DNA of 64,000 nucleotides from Gibbula magus (Eukaryota; Mollusca; Gastropoda; Trochida; Trochidae): the NCBI GenBank assembly GCA_936450465.1, contig OW388293.1, positions 83,784,134 to 83,848,133 on the forward strand, in the 5' to 3' direction. Shown here piece by piece: positions 45,247 to 57,500 of the stretch (positions are counted from its first letter, which is position 1; the number at the start of each line of letters is the position of its first letter). The notes beneath the pieces are model-generated. The model searched no databases and had not been told where the DNA came from. It was given only the letters and a program-made list of their open reading frames with translations. The position numbers were made by a program, and so were the translations under genes.

Positions 45247-45390
45247 AGAATAACCAACGAGGTACGAGTGATTACGGGAAATATCCATGAGTCTAAATAA
45301 TGTTCAGCCACGAGCTTTAGCGAGTGGCTCTGAACAGTATTTAGACGAGTGGATATTTCCCGTAATCACTCGTACCGAGTTGGTTATTCT
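45247..45390. repeat. Long imperfect inverted repeat (arms about 65 bp)
   Basis: AGAATAACCAACGAGGTACG and the following bases to GTTCAGCCACGAGC pair with the reverse complement at the right end (AGAATAACCAACTCGGTACG...). A short TTTAGCG-type centre lies between them. Mismatches are few. It adjoins the 17-bp array and looks like a foldback MITE. Confidence 0.85.
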
Positions 45391-48120
45391 ATATATTACC
45401 CATTATGCAATTAAATTGACCAAATTACGCCTGGTTATTACATTTTCATGTTGGGCGGCCGCTGTGAAGGACCCGTCGCCACAGTAACATTGTGACGTCA
45501 TAAGATAAATCGTCGCGTCAGACCATTGTTTTATGACGTCATAGTCATTCTTTCTCCGGGTAACCGACCAATCAACGTTGAGAATCACTTGAAAGCACAT
45601 GTGCAAATATCACAAAAATAATCACCTGTGTCTTCTCACCCGTATGGGTAATATATTAAGGTATGCACAGGGTAAAGAGACGCGCAATAGAGAAGAGCGT
45701 AAAGAGACCGAATCAAATATAGTGATGGAATATATATACACATGGAAAAATGTCAAGCACCCCCACGTTTTTTTCACAAGCAAAAGTTGTCAGATAAGAA
45801 ATAAGACAACGTGTCAATTAAGGTAACCAAATGGAACGAGAGAATCGTGATTTAACAACAATAATTCAGATAAGGATTCGTTTCTTTTGATATTAATAAG
45901 TTATCTTATACTGAGTGAATATTGGTTTCTGTAGTGTGAGTAATTCCATTCTTTCAAGTCAACTTGTCAAACCTTTTAGTTAAAAGTCAGCACAGTGAAC
46001 CTTCAAAGTCAAAGAATTTGTAAAAGACAATTTCAACAAACGTGGCCTTCTGACGAAATATTGTCAAAGTTAATTGTAATGACCAGTCTCAAACAAAGAG
46101 GCAGGTTAAACACAAGGACAATAGTTATTTTTGGTAAAAATGCAGTACCCGGTAATGATTACAATTTCAGTCCTAATTTCTTAAAATTTTAATTTAAGTA
46201 ATTTTCTTTGAAGAAAGCGGTCACCCAATCTACTTTTTTAATGTCAAGAATGAATAGTATAGATAACTATATACTCATAATATAGTCTTGCTCTGAACTA
46301 TATCAGGGGCGAATACATTTCAATTTTAAAAAATGACGATTAAAACCATAGTCAAAACAGTGGTGCATCCCCCTTTTGCGAGACAGATGGTGCATTTACA
46401 CCATACAAAAACTGTACTTTGTTACACTTTATGACATTTAGCATCAAGGAACAATGTTAATGTTAATGTGTACCTTTAATTGTTATAACCACAGAGGGGC
46501 CAGAAGCAATGATACCAATTTTCAATTAAGTCAAACATTCGATTTTGAACATCTTTGTTTTAAAGATATCTCAGCTATCCTATTGTGACATATTTTTGAT
46601 TAGGTGTGGAAATATAGATATTTTATAAAATGCTGTGACTTTTTTTTTTGGGGTTTAAAAAAAATGTAATTCGTGTGTGGATATCTACATAATGTTTTGA
46701 CAATGATTAATTCTGCTTTATGTTACATCATATATTTTTTAACAAACACAGACTGACTAATTATAGATAACGTTTTACGTTAATGAGGACCAGTGACTCG
46801 TTTCGTAAAGTCATCTTATATATATGGCACACTTCCTCGGGTAATAACCTCTATATACCTATACGTCGATATTAAACTAGTGTATATTACAACCACGTAT
46901 ATGGTGTCACAATAGTTTGCTGTAGTGACATTACTATACAAGTCCGCCTGGTGGCTGAATGTCGGAAATCTTACTTTTAGTACACTGTCAGTTATTTCGT
47001 TTGATTAATAATAACGAGTAATAAACGGAATACTAAACCTCCTTCCATATAATACAATCTTTATCTTACTCGCTAATTAAGGTCGTTTTACATGTAAGGT
47101 CGTTTATATGCCCTATAGCATGTATTGTAAATATACTATTTGCCTCATCAGTGCGAAAATAGAGAATGATATATTCAGAGGACACAAATTGGATGATGCA
47201 CTTGTTTGTAGGTCTTCTGTCCTTGAGGAGTGAAAATGAGAACACACAAACATGTTGCTATGGTAACAAAGCACCGGTTGAGAACAATTATTGACGTCAT
47301 AAGTTCCAAATTGCGTGATTGCCCAATGAAGACAAAGGTCATTTCTATCATCAGTTCCATCATCATCAGAATCTCGGGTCTTTAATTCTACCAGGTGTCA
47401 ATTCAGTCACAACCAACTTGATCTCTATAACGGATTCGATAAAACGAAATTTATCGTCTTACATGTTTTAATCAATTTAAATTTTAAATTACTTTAGTGA
47501 GGAAAAAAACCCATCAAAGTGAATGTTACTTCAAAATGAATGAAGTATATAGCCTACACCAGAAAAACAAGAGTTTGGATGTAGCCTGATAGTGAAGTCA
47601 GCATTTACTGCGAAACGTCGTGCTCTACATAAGAACGCGTTTTACACCTACACATCTTACTTCCCTTTCTGAAGATCTTTTGTCATTGGTTTTATGGAAC
47701 ACTAGATTCGTCTGTATGTATCTGTGCGTTACTTGTCTACTTCAGTGAGGGAATATCCGTCCCATGTATAGTAACATACATTGACCAATATTAAATTTGA
47801 AGAAATAATAAATAAAATCATTTGGCTACAACATTATGTTCAGAATTTCATTCTGTTTCCATTTCATGAAAAGTGATAAGATGATTTCCCGAATTTTTGG
47901 TGACACGTCAAGATTTACACTTAGACCCTCCATACGATACTCGGTTGCAAGTGTGACCTTAAGCACGGCTTCAACTATGTGCACTGACTTTGACGTTTAT
48001 TGAGACAGAGCCCAACCACATCCCATTTTCCTTGTGGTTAAGATGTGGTGAGACGACTGACCAAGGTAGAAGAGGGATTCCTGCTTGATCGAGGAAGTTT
48101 CTGGTAATGCGTGAAGCGTG
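45391..48120. other. Intergenic, no gene recognised
   Basis: Two TGACGTCA-type sites occur (45491-45498 and 45535-45542). A diverged terminal motif (CTGATAGTGAAG...GCGAAACGTCGTGCTCT) is at about 47588-47630. No gene is supported. Confidence 0.5.
47588..47630 (+). repeat. Dispersed terminal motif, copy 5 (partial)
   Basis: CCTGATAGTGAAGTCAGCAT then TTACTGCGAAACGTCGTGCT. It shares GAAACGTCGTG with the copy at 8835, but the AATAAAGAAGTT tail is replaced by ACATAAGAACGCG. Confidence 0.35.
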
Positions 48121-48124
48121 TGAT

Positions 48125-48348
48125 CGGGGTTCCGTTCAATAACAGCGAGCGCTTAAGTTGCTCATTGATCGCTCAATGTAGCGCTCAATGTAGCGCTCAC
48201 TCTTTCTTGAACGATACAGTGCAAATTCCTCGAAGTTTGCTCGCCTTGCTACGTAGCGCTACATTGAGCAATCGCGTTCAAGATAGGTTTAAAAGTAATC
48301 GCTCGTTGAGCGATTACTTTGAAACCTATCTTGAACACGGCCCCGGGC
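48125..48348. mobile_element. Foldback MITE with GGGGCC-like ends and internal 29-bp hairpin
   Basis: The left end CGGGGTTCCGTTCAATAACA faces the right end (complement) CCGGGGCCGTGTTCAAGATA. Inside, 48276-48304 and 48308-48336 form a hairpin of 29 bases per arm with one mismatch and a 3-base loop. AATGTAGCGCTCAATGTAGCGC is a short tandem repeat in the left half. No coding capacity. Confidence 0.65.
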
Positions 48349-48759
48349 ATTGTATTGCTGGAACGCAAACTGTACTTGCTGATGTCATGACGTCGGCACA
48401 TCGTCCCGACAGCTCGATATGGAGCTGATTTGGCGTCCGTTGCATCCTACGGTGTTTAGAGCTGTGCCTGGTGGCGGTTCCTCTGGTGAAGATCTCGGAT
48501 CTCGGATCTGTCGTTCTTGACGAGACGTAATAGCCGGAAGTTTACCTGGCCGTGGACGGTGACCCTTCCTGTTTTCTGCTTTGGTCTCTTTATACAGTTT
48601 TCCCCCAATTGACTCCAATGTTAAATGGCCAACCTTGTTCGGCCTGTCACACTACTGCAGCTTGAAAACCATTTTGCTGATCAAAAGATAACTGAAACAC
48701 TACACCTTCACCATGCTGTTTGCGAGCTGAAAGCGATTGAAACAATACCTCTTGAAATT

Positions 48760-49652
48760 TACATTGGTAATCAGTTTTGCAAGTAAAACGTGTTCTGTTA
48801 CATGAAGCCATCTTGATTAAAAATAAACAAAAGTTATATATGTTTGGAATGGAAAATGAAAAAAAAGAACCCTCACCCAACTTCAGAATTTCTTCTTCTG
48901 AAACATAGCCCTGTGTATAAGGCGACCCCCTTCTTTGACCCCCTATTTTCTGGTATCAAAAGACGTCTAGTAGGCCTACACAGTAATATAAGGTATATTT
49001 TTTCTGTCGAAAGCTCTGAAAAGTATTTTTCTGAAAGTTTACGAGGGCTGTAGAGAAATCTTTGACCACATGTTCTACCTTCGATTAAGACCGAATCATT
49101 TGCTTAACATATAAATAGCTTCTTTACTGAGACATCCATCTCTGACATGTTCCGTATACCTAGGCTATGTACCTGTAAATAATTAAGTAAATGAATACTT
49201 AACACAAGAAGAGTGTTTTTTAAGTTTGATAGCATGTTAACCGATTCTCTATGAGTTTATTTTGTGTAACATTGGCAACAAGTTTGCTAGTAAACCATGT
49301 TATTTTATATATGAAGCAATCTTGATTCAAATTAAAGATAGTTAAACATATTTGGAATGGAACATGGCCCTAAAAACTATATTTGTTGCCGAAAACTCTT
49401 AAAAGTAGGCTTATTTCTTTGAAAGTTTATTGAAATCATTGAAGCCATGTTCTATTCTATTCTATTGACCGAACCAATTGCATAACATTAAAAATTGCCT
49501 TTTTACAAGTGTAAAACAAAACCATTTCTGAAATTGTTCCGTATAACTGGTATAGGCGACGTATCTGTAAATGATTTTAAATGAATACTTTATATAAGAA
49601 GAGTGTTTTATAAGTTTAGTAGCATGTCAACCAATTATCTCTGAGTTGATTA
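48760..49652 (+). repeat. Old tandem segmental duplication, two diverged copies
   Basis: Copy 1 (48760-49259) and copy 2 (49268-49652) share ordered blocks: ACATTGGTAATCAG/ACATTGGCAACAAG, GAAGCCATCTTGATT/GAAGCAATCTTGATT, TTTGGAATGGAA, GTTCCGTATA and AAGAAGAGTGTTTT. Copy 2 is shorter by about 115 bases. Neither copy has a coding frame that I recognise. Confidence 0.7.
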
Positions 49653-49939
49653 AGTCTAGACCACACGAAGAGAGAATAATAGACCTACAAAACGCGATAT
49701 GTCCCTCGTTCCTCACCAAGGCAGCTGCATCAAACGCATGCTAAAGTCGTGTGTTATTGTCCTGCCTCTTGCTTGGTCCTATCTCAGCCGTCCATGAAGG
49801 GACAGGAGCAGAGATCGTGATCTTGATTAATTGAAAAATTATCTTAAATGTGAATAAAAGCATCACATGTAACTACCCAAATATAGGTTATCGATCACTC
49901 GAGTAAGTGTGATCTGTGACGTCATCGAATCCTGTACAG

Positions 49940-50210
49940 ATCGATGTTGGCGCGTGAAGTAGCAGACGACACCTGGCTGGAGAGGCAGGGCGCGAACGGT
50001 CTCAATCTGGAGCTTTACTGTGATGAACTTCTCTTTTAACTCTCGCCAGCTGTGACATGGAAACTTGTCAACATTGTACTCCGCAGCAACACCTGGGAGG
50101 AGCCAACGTCAGTCAGTGAAGAATGTAACAACATTGTAAACTCCGCACATCGAGGTGCGACACCGCACGTGCTGGTTTGACATTCGGAACAGATCGGGGC
50201 TGCACAACGG
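49940..50210 (+). other. Candidate 5' UTR exon of the GPCR gene
   Basis: This stretch is richer in GC than its surroundings and ends with a good donor (ACAACGG|GTGAGTAT). The next strong acceptor on this strand is TCTGTTCTGTTCCAG at 61747, directly before the GPCR leader. If they join, the intron is 11.5 kb and contains the 50-bp satellite. The start of the exon is unknown and the link is inference. Confidence 0.3.
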
Positions 50211-51908
50211 GTGAGTATATTAGAACGTGGTCGTCTAACACTTAGACTCGGATTTTATTTTTAAAATATTGAAACGGAGCCTCCGAGAAATGGGACTTGA
50301 CTATTGATAATAGGATACCATGTTAGTCCTTTACAATAATGGTCTATAACTATGAATCATAAATATTAAAATATAAACATGGTACATGAGTTTGGTATCT
50401 TCATAGTTCTGATAGACACATCCATGAGCAACAACGCATTCTAGGTGTTGAAGAGTGGCCTATCTATTTTTTCTTAGAGTTTTATGGATAGTCAGTTGTA
50501 TCGGTTGTCATCACTTGTTCGCCTTCATCTCACCAGTTTCTACAGGGCCTCAAAGTATTCTTATATTTACGGTATATCACCGATCTAGCGCATGTCAATA
50601 GCTTTTGTCAGGCAATTGTTTCATGTATGAGAGTAACCATGGCGGTATAGGCACCCGCGTATACATGGACTCTGCATGCAGACAGATCCATTCAATGATG
50701 TGCTAGAGGAGCAACTGCGAGCTGGGTTTGGAGGCTTCTTATATGTTCCCTTGAATATATTCTAATGTTTTAGCAAAATAGGAGACATGAGGAACTTGTG
50801 ATATTACCTTGGGCAAGTGACTTTATTCAGTGTGCCTCTGTTCACCCAGCAGTACTTGGGTACCTGGTATGGAAGTGAAGATGACTTATAACCTTAAAGC
50901 AACTTAACTGACAGTAAGGTTGATACTCCCAGTGAGTTTAGAATTAAAAAGAAACGGCATTAGTCCCAACATCACACATATAATAGTTAGGCGAATGATC
51001 TTAAACAAGGTCATACTCTTGGTGTTTGACAGTGCCATTTTAGCCCCGAAAGGGCCCGAGATGAACCTCAAGAACCGCTATATCCCCAAAGCTGACATTT
51101 TTGGGAGGTACCTTGCACCTGGGGATAACACATTTTCTCTATTTTCCCCACCCCCGTTTTTTTCTGCTGCCCCCTCTTTTACTCCATTGTTTCTGTTTGC
51201 TGTTCTTTATCAAACAATCAAATGTCTAATGGACAAGATATGACCACACACTGAGAAGTGAACCATTGTAGTGTTAATAAATATTGTGTCCTTGTGGGGT
51301 CTATATGTTCTTTAGTTTACAGGTTTGTGTCAAACTTTGAAAATCTCAATTAGTACATACACTAGCTCAACCCTCAGAATACATACAAGCATATGCTGTT
51401 GCGTATTCATATATTCCATCTAGGAAGCAATGTCGGCAATATGTACAGTGATTGACAAGGCCTCGTGATGGAAAGATTCTAATGGAAATAAAGTTGAATG
51501 TTTCAATGCGACACAGCTGTGGTAGTGTATGAATATTGTATTACATCGAAATGATGAGATTGAATATTCTAATATGAAAAAGTTATAAATATGTATGCCA
51601 TAACATAGTCTTACAATCAGACTCTGAAAAAAATATATTTAGTGAAAATATCACCATTTTGTGAAATATTGAAGAAGTGGGGTTTTCTGAAAACAGTGTC
51701 TCCTTTTCAATATCTCTTAGTGTTAGACTAGGCATATCCCAAAGAAGTAATTTCCTCCAATGACCATGCTGGATTAATAATGTATCAATTGGATATTATT
51801 GACCTTTATACTGAGTAGGGTCCTGTCTTCAGACAGACGGATATTAATCCTAATGGTGTTCATCACATGTGTGATCTGAAATCTATGTTCTGATGAAGCC
51901 GTCTTAAA
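50211..51908. other. No gene recognised
   Basis: AT-rich. A 107-codon frame at 50920-51243 has no domain and a low-complexity Pro/Phe end. Possibly part of a long intron of the GPCR gene. Confidence 0.45.
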
Positions 51909-52379
51909 GGCGCTGTAGCACGTTTTTTGCATATTTTTTTTTCAAATTTATTTTCAAAGTTAATACAATATATTGTTACGTTGGAGTGTAAAATATATCT
52001 GTATACTATCGTATCCATAGAAAACGATTATCCATATTGGAAGAATATAGTGCAAGTATAAAGCGACAATTTTGTGGAACTCTTCAGTGCGAGAGGTAGA
52101 TTTGCGATTTTGAGAGTTCAGACAGCAGGATGGTTGACCATTCCACGATTTACCATATTTAAAACTCTACTCTGAGTGTTTTGGTATCGCTACATCACTC
52201 AGATCACTTTTCACCCTCGAGCCCTCACATAACACATGGACACCTTAAACTAGCCGCTCGATAGGAAATGGACTCACTTGGCTTTACCGAACCATGTACA
52301 TTCGTGTTGAAACTCTATGCTTGATTCAGAAGTATTATTTAGCCATTGGTAGAATATTTTAATGACGTGCTCCAGCGCC
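51909..52379. mobile_element. MITE of the CTGTAGCACG family, copy 1 (471 bp)
   Basis: Left end GGCGCTGTAGCACGTTTTTT. The right end, on the complement, is GGCGCTGGAGCACGTC. The interior matches the copy at 53645-54143 in order throughout, for example TACAATATATTGTTACGTT and TGGTTGACCATTCCAC. No coding frame. Confidence 0.85.
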
Positions 52380-52499
52380 TGTGAAGACGAGTGGATGGAG
52401 ACAGTTCGTTGTGCTGTTTCCTTAGGCTGAGCTAGCAGCGGCGAAAGTGTTCATCAACTACAGCAAAACCGTAGGCCTACCCTGACGTCACACCCTACA

Positions 52500-53010
52500 G
52501 TGACAGTCATGCCCTGAAGTCAGACCATGAAGTAATATCCTGAAGTCATATACTAAATGCATACCCTAAAGTCATATCCTAAAGTCATGTCCTATAGTCA
52601 TAACCTGAAGTCATACCCTAAAGTCATAACCTGAAGTCATATCCTAAAGTCATAACCTGAAGTCATATCCTAAATGCATACCATAAAGTCATAACCTGAA
52701 GTCATATCCTAAAGTCATATCCTAAAATCATACCCTAAAATCATACCCTAAAAGCATATCCTAAAGTCATATTCTCAAGACGTAGCTTAAAGTTATACCC
52801 TAAAATCATACCCTAAAAGCATACCCAAAAGTCTTACTCTGAAGTCATGCCCCAAAGTCGTACCCTGAAGTCATACCCTAAAGGCATATCCTGCAGTCGT
52901 ATATTAAAGTCATATCCTGCAGTCGTATAGTAAAGTCATATCCCGAAGTCATACCCTAAAGTCATATCTTGAAGTCATATATTAAAATCATATCCCGAAG
53001 TGATATCCTA
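52500..53010 (+). repeat. 13-bp minisatellite, about 38 copies
   Basis: Unit CATATCCTAAAGT with variants CATACCCTAAAGT, CATAACCTGAAGT and CATATCCTGCAGT. It lies between the two MITE copies. No long frame results. Confidence 0.9.
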
Positions 53011-53644
53011 CAGTAAAGCAGATGAGTAGATTGCGTGTTCCTTGGGATGGACAGAATATAAAACTGGGATAGTATAAGTTACAATTCGGATTGGGAAAAA
53101 TGCACGTGATTACTGTACAAAATTGTGATTTAAAAACAATCATGAAAGTGCATTTGATCTATGAATTGCGTCATGTACAGACAACTTGTATTTGCGGTAG
53201 GTTAGAAATCAATATACTTTCTGCGCTGTATCTTTTCTACACCGTGGTATTCATTCCTTATATCCGTATATTGTAGTATAAGAATTTGCATTCTAATTAA
53301 TGTGTTACAATGTATCTTCAAGATTTAATGTGAAAGTAGGTAGTTCAGATTTCTTAAGATAATGAAGTAATTAGATGGAACATCCTAAACCTTGGTTATT
53401 TTGTACTATCCTTAGAATAAAATAATGACTTTAGATATCAAATGGTTGCTCTAATCTTTTACTTAACATCACCAATATCACGGCATGAATTCAGGTTCAA
53501 ATACCTCTGTTACGATTATATATCTGGAATATACGCATGGACATTGTCGGCATTTGTTAACATTTTCTTTAGATTGTACATGTATTCTGATTTAAATTAG
53601 TATGTACGCAACATTTACTTGTATTGTTGATGACTTTTATTAAT
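53011..53644. other. No gene recognised
   Basis: AT-rich sequence between the 13-bp array and the second MITE copy. Only short frames without a domain. Confidence 0.5.
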
Positions 53645-54143
53645 GTCGCTGTAGCACGTTTTTGCATATTAATTTTGCTCACATTTGCCATTTATTATCA
53701 AATTTTATACAATACATTGCTACGTTAGAGGGTGAAAATTCTCATTACACCACCAGAGCCGTATCCATGAAAATTGTTATCCATGTTGGTTGAAAATGAT
53801 GCGGTGTATAAAGCGAAAATGTTGTCGAACTCTTCAGTATAAGAGATAAATTTGTAGGTTTCATGCGATTTTGAGATTTGAGATGGTTGACCATTCCACA
53901 CTTGTACCATATCTAAAACTCTACTCTGAGTGTTTAGATATCGCTACAACAGTCAGATCACTTTAACTACCTTCGAGCGATCATTTTAATGTGAACACCT
54001 TAAACACATGGGAAATGGACTCGCATGGCTTGACCGCATGGCTCTTTTTATTAATTAGAAGTATTATCTAGCCATTGGTAACACTTCTTTACCTTTATTG
54101 AGAAGAACACTTTATTTCAGTATAAACGGCGTGCTACAGTGCC
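53645..54143. mobile_element. MITE of the CTGTAGCACG family, copy 2 (499 bp)
   Basis: Left end GTCGCTGTAGCACGTTTTTG. The right end, on the complement, is GGCACTGTAGCACGCCGTTT. It aligns with 51909-52379 along its length but is about 28 bases longer near the right end. No coding frame. Confidence 0.85.
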
Positions 54144-54560
54144 TTTTACCGTCTTGCTGTTGAGCAATATTACAGATGGGACTCTGTCGATACTGACCGT
54201 ACTTTAGGCGCTTTGGTCTGTCATTGTTTATCAATTGGTATAATTTGATTGGAGTAAATGCTATCTTTCAATTGTCTAACAAATGTCAGGATTTAAAAAA
54301 TATAGTTTATGAAACAGTTAGCATCATTTAACACTACTTTGGTCCTTCTAAGATACAAGTTCTGACCAAACAACACGAACAAAAACAATGTTTATTCATC
54401 AGGTTGTGAGTGACACACGCGGCGTCACATCCAGGCAGTCAGATCGGATACCGACCTGACACGCTGATCGATAGGCGGATACTGCAGTACACTGACTCTA
54501 AGTATCGCGTGTCCATCGTTTTAGCTTCCCTTGTTCTATTGCCAGGAACGTGCACAGTTT
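54144..54560. other. No gene recognised
   Basis: Unique-looking sequence before the 50-bp satellite. No frame or motif of note. Confidence 0.5.
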
Positions 54561-57500
54561 GAAGGAACATGTTTACACTGATACTGTGATGTTCACAGAG
54601 CACAAGGGTAACAGGAACATGTTTACACTGATACTGTGATGTTCACAGAGCACATGGGTAACAGGAACATGTTTACACTGATACTGTGATGTTCACAGAG
54701 CACAGGGGTAACAGGAACATGTTTACACTGATACTGTGATGTTAACAGATCACAGGGGTAACAGGAACATGTTTACACTGATACTGTGATGTTCACAGAG
54801 CACAGGGGTAACAGGAACATGTTTACACTGATACTGTGATGTTCACAGAGCACAGGGGTAACACGAACATGTTTACACTGATACTGTGATGTTCACGGAG
54901 CACATGGGTAACAGGAACATGTTTACACTGATACTGTGATGTTCACAGAGCACAGGGGTAACAGGAACATGTTTACACGGATACTGTGATGTTCACATAG
55001 CACAGGGGTAACAGGAACATGTTTACACTGATACTGTGATGTTCACAGAGTACAGGGGTAACAGGAACATGTTTACACTGATACTGTGATGTTCACATTG
55101 CACAGGGGTAACAGGAACATGTTTACACTGATACTGTGATGTTCACAGAGCACATGGGTAACACTAACATGTTTACACTGATACTGTGATGTTCACAGAG
55201 CACAGGGGTAACAGGAACATGTTTACACTGATACTGTGATGTTCACAGAGCACAGGGGTAACAGGAACATGTTTACACTGATACTGTGATGTTCACAGAG
55301 CACAGGGGTAGCACGAACATGTTTACACTGATACTGTAATGTTCACAGAGCATAGGGGTAACAGGAACATGTTTACACTGATAAAATGATGTTCACAGAG
55401 CACAAGGGTAACAGGAACATGTTTACACTGATACTGTGATGTTCACAGAGCACAGGGGTAACAGGAACATGTTTACACTGATACTGTGATGTTCACAGAG
55501 CACAGGGGTAACAGGAACATGTTTACACTGATACTGTGATGTTCACATAGCACAGGGGTAACAGGAACATGTTTACATTGATACTGTGATGTTCACAGAG
55601 CACAGGGGTAACACGAACATGTTTACACTGATACTGTGATGTTCATAGAGGACAGGGGTAACACGAACATGTTAACACTGATACTGTGATGTTCACAGAG
55701 CACAGGGGTAACAGGAACATGTTTACACTGATACTGTGATGTTAACAGAGCACAGGGGTAACAGGAACATGTTTACACTGATACTGTGATGTTCACAGAG
55801 CACAGGGGTAACAGGAACATGTTTACACTGATACTGTGATGTTCACAGAGTTCAGGGGTAACACGAACATGTTTACACTGATACTGTGATGTTCACGGAG
55901 CACATGGGTAACAGGAACATGTTTACACTGATACTGTGATGTTCACAGAGCACAGGGGTAACAGGAACATGTTTATACTGATACTGTGATGTTCACAGAG
56001 CACATGGGTAACAGGAACATGTTTACACTGATACTGTGATGTTCACGGAGCACATGGGTAACAGGAACATGTTTACACTGATACTGTGATGTTCACAGAG
56101 CACAGGGGTAACAGGAACATGTTTACACTGATACTGTGATGTTCACGGAGCACATGGGTAACAGGAACATGTTTACACTGATACTGTGATGTTCACGGAG
56201 CACATGGGTAACAGGAACATGTTTACACTGATACTGTGATGTTCACGGAGCACATGGGTAACAGGAACATGTTAACACTGATACTGTGATGTTCACAGAG
56301 CACAGGGGTAACAGGAACATGTTTACACTGATACTGTGATGTTCACAGAGTTCAGGGGTAACACGAACATGTTTACACTGATACTGTGATGTTCACAGAG
56401 CACAGGGGTAACAGGAACATGTTTACACTGATACTGTGATGTTCACAGAGCACAGGGGTAACACGAACATGTTTACACTGATACTGTGATGTTCACAGAG
56501 TTCAGGGGTAACAGGAACATGTTTACACTGATACTGTGATGTTCACAGAGTTCAGGGGTAACACGAACATGTTTACACTGATACTGTGATGTTCACAGAG
56601 TTCAGGGGTAACACGAACATGTTTACACTGATACTGTGATGTTCACAGAGCACAGGGGTAACAGGAACATGTTTACACTGATACTGTGATGTTCACAGAG
56701 CACAGGGGTAACACGAACATGTTTACACTGATACTGTGATGTTCACAGAGCACAAGGGTAACAGGAACATGTTTACACTGATACTGTGATGTTCACGGAG
56801 CACATGGGTAACAGGAACATGTTTACACTGATACTGTGATGTTCACAGAGCACAGGGGTAACAGGAACATGTTTACACTGATACTGTGATGTTCACAGAG
56901 CACATAGGTAACAGGAACATGTTTACACTGATACTGTGATGTTCACGGAGCACATGGGTAACAGGAACATGTTTACACTGATACTGTGATGTTCACGGAG
57001 CACATGGGTAACAGGAACATGTTAACACTGATACTGTGATGTTCACAGAGCACAGGGGTAACAGGAACATGTTTACACTGATACTGTGATGTTCACGGAG
57101 CACATGGGTAACAGGAACATGTTTACACTGATACTGTGATGTTCACAGAGCACAGGGGTAACACGAACATGTTTACACTGATACTGTGATGTTCATGGAG
57201 CACATGGGTAACAGGAACATGTTTACACTGATACTGTGATGTTCACAGAGCACCTGGGTAACAGGAACATGTTTATACTGATACTGTGATGTTCACAGAG
57301 CACAGGGGTAACACGAACATGTTTACACTGATACTGTGATGTTCACGGAGCACATGGGTAACAGGAACATGTTTACACTGATACTGTGATGTTCACAGAG
57401 CACAGGGGTAACAGGAACATGTTTACACTGATAAAGTGATGCATGTTTACACTGATACTGTGATGTTCACAGAGCACATGGGTAACACAGGAACATATTT

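Noticed and set aside
50920..51243. 107-codon plus-strand frame
   Set aside because: No domain, a low-complexity Pro/Phe-rich end and no sign of a promoter or splicing.
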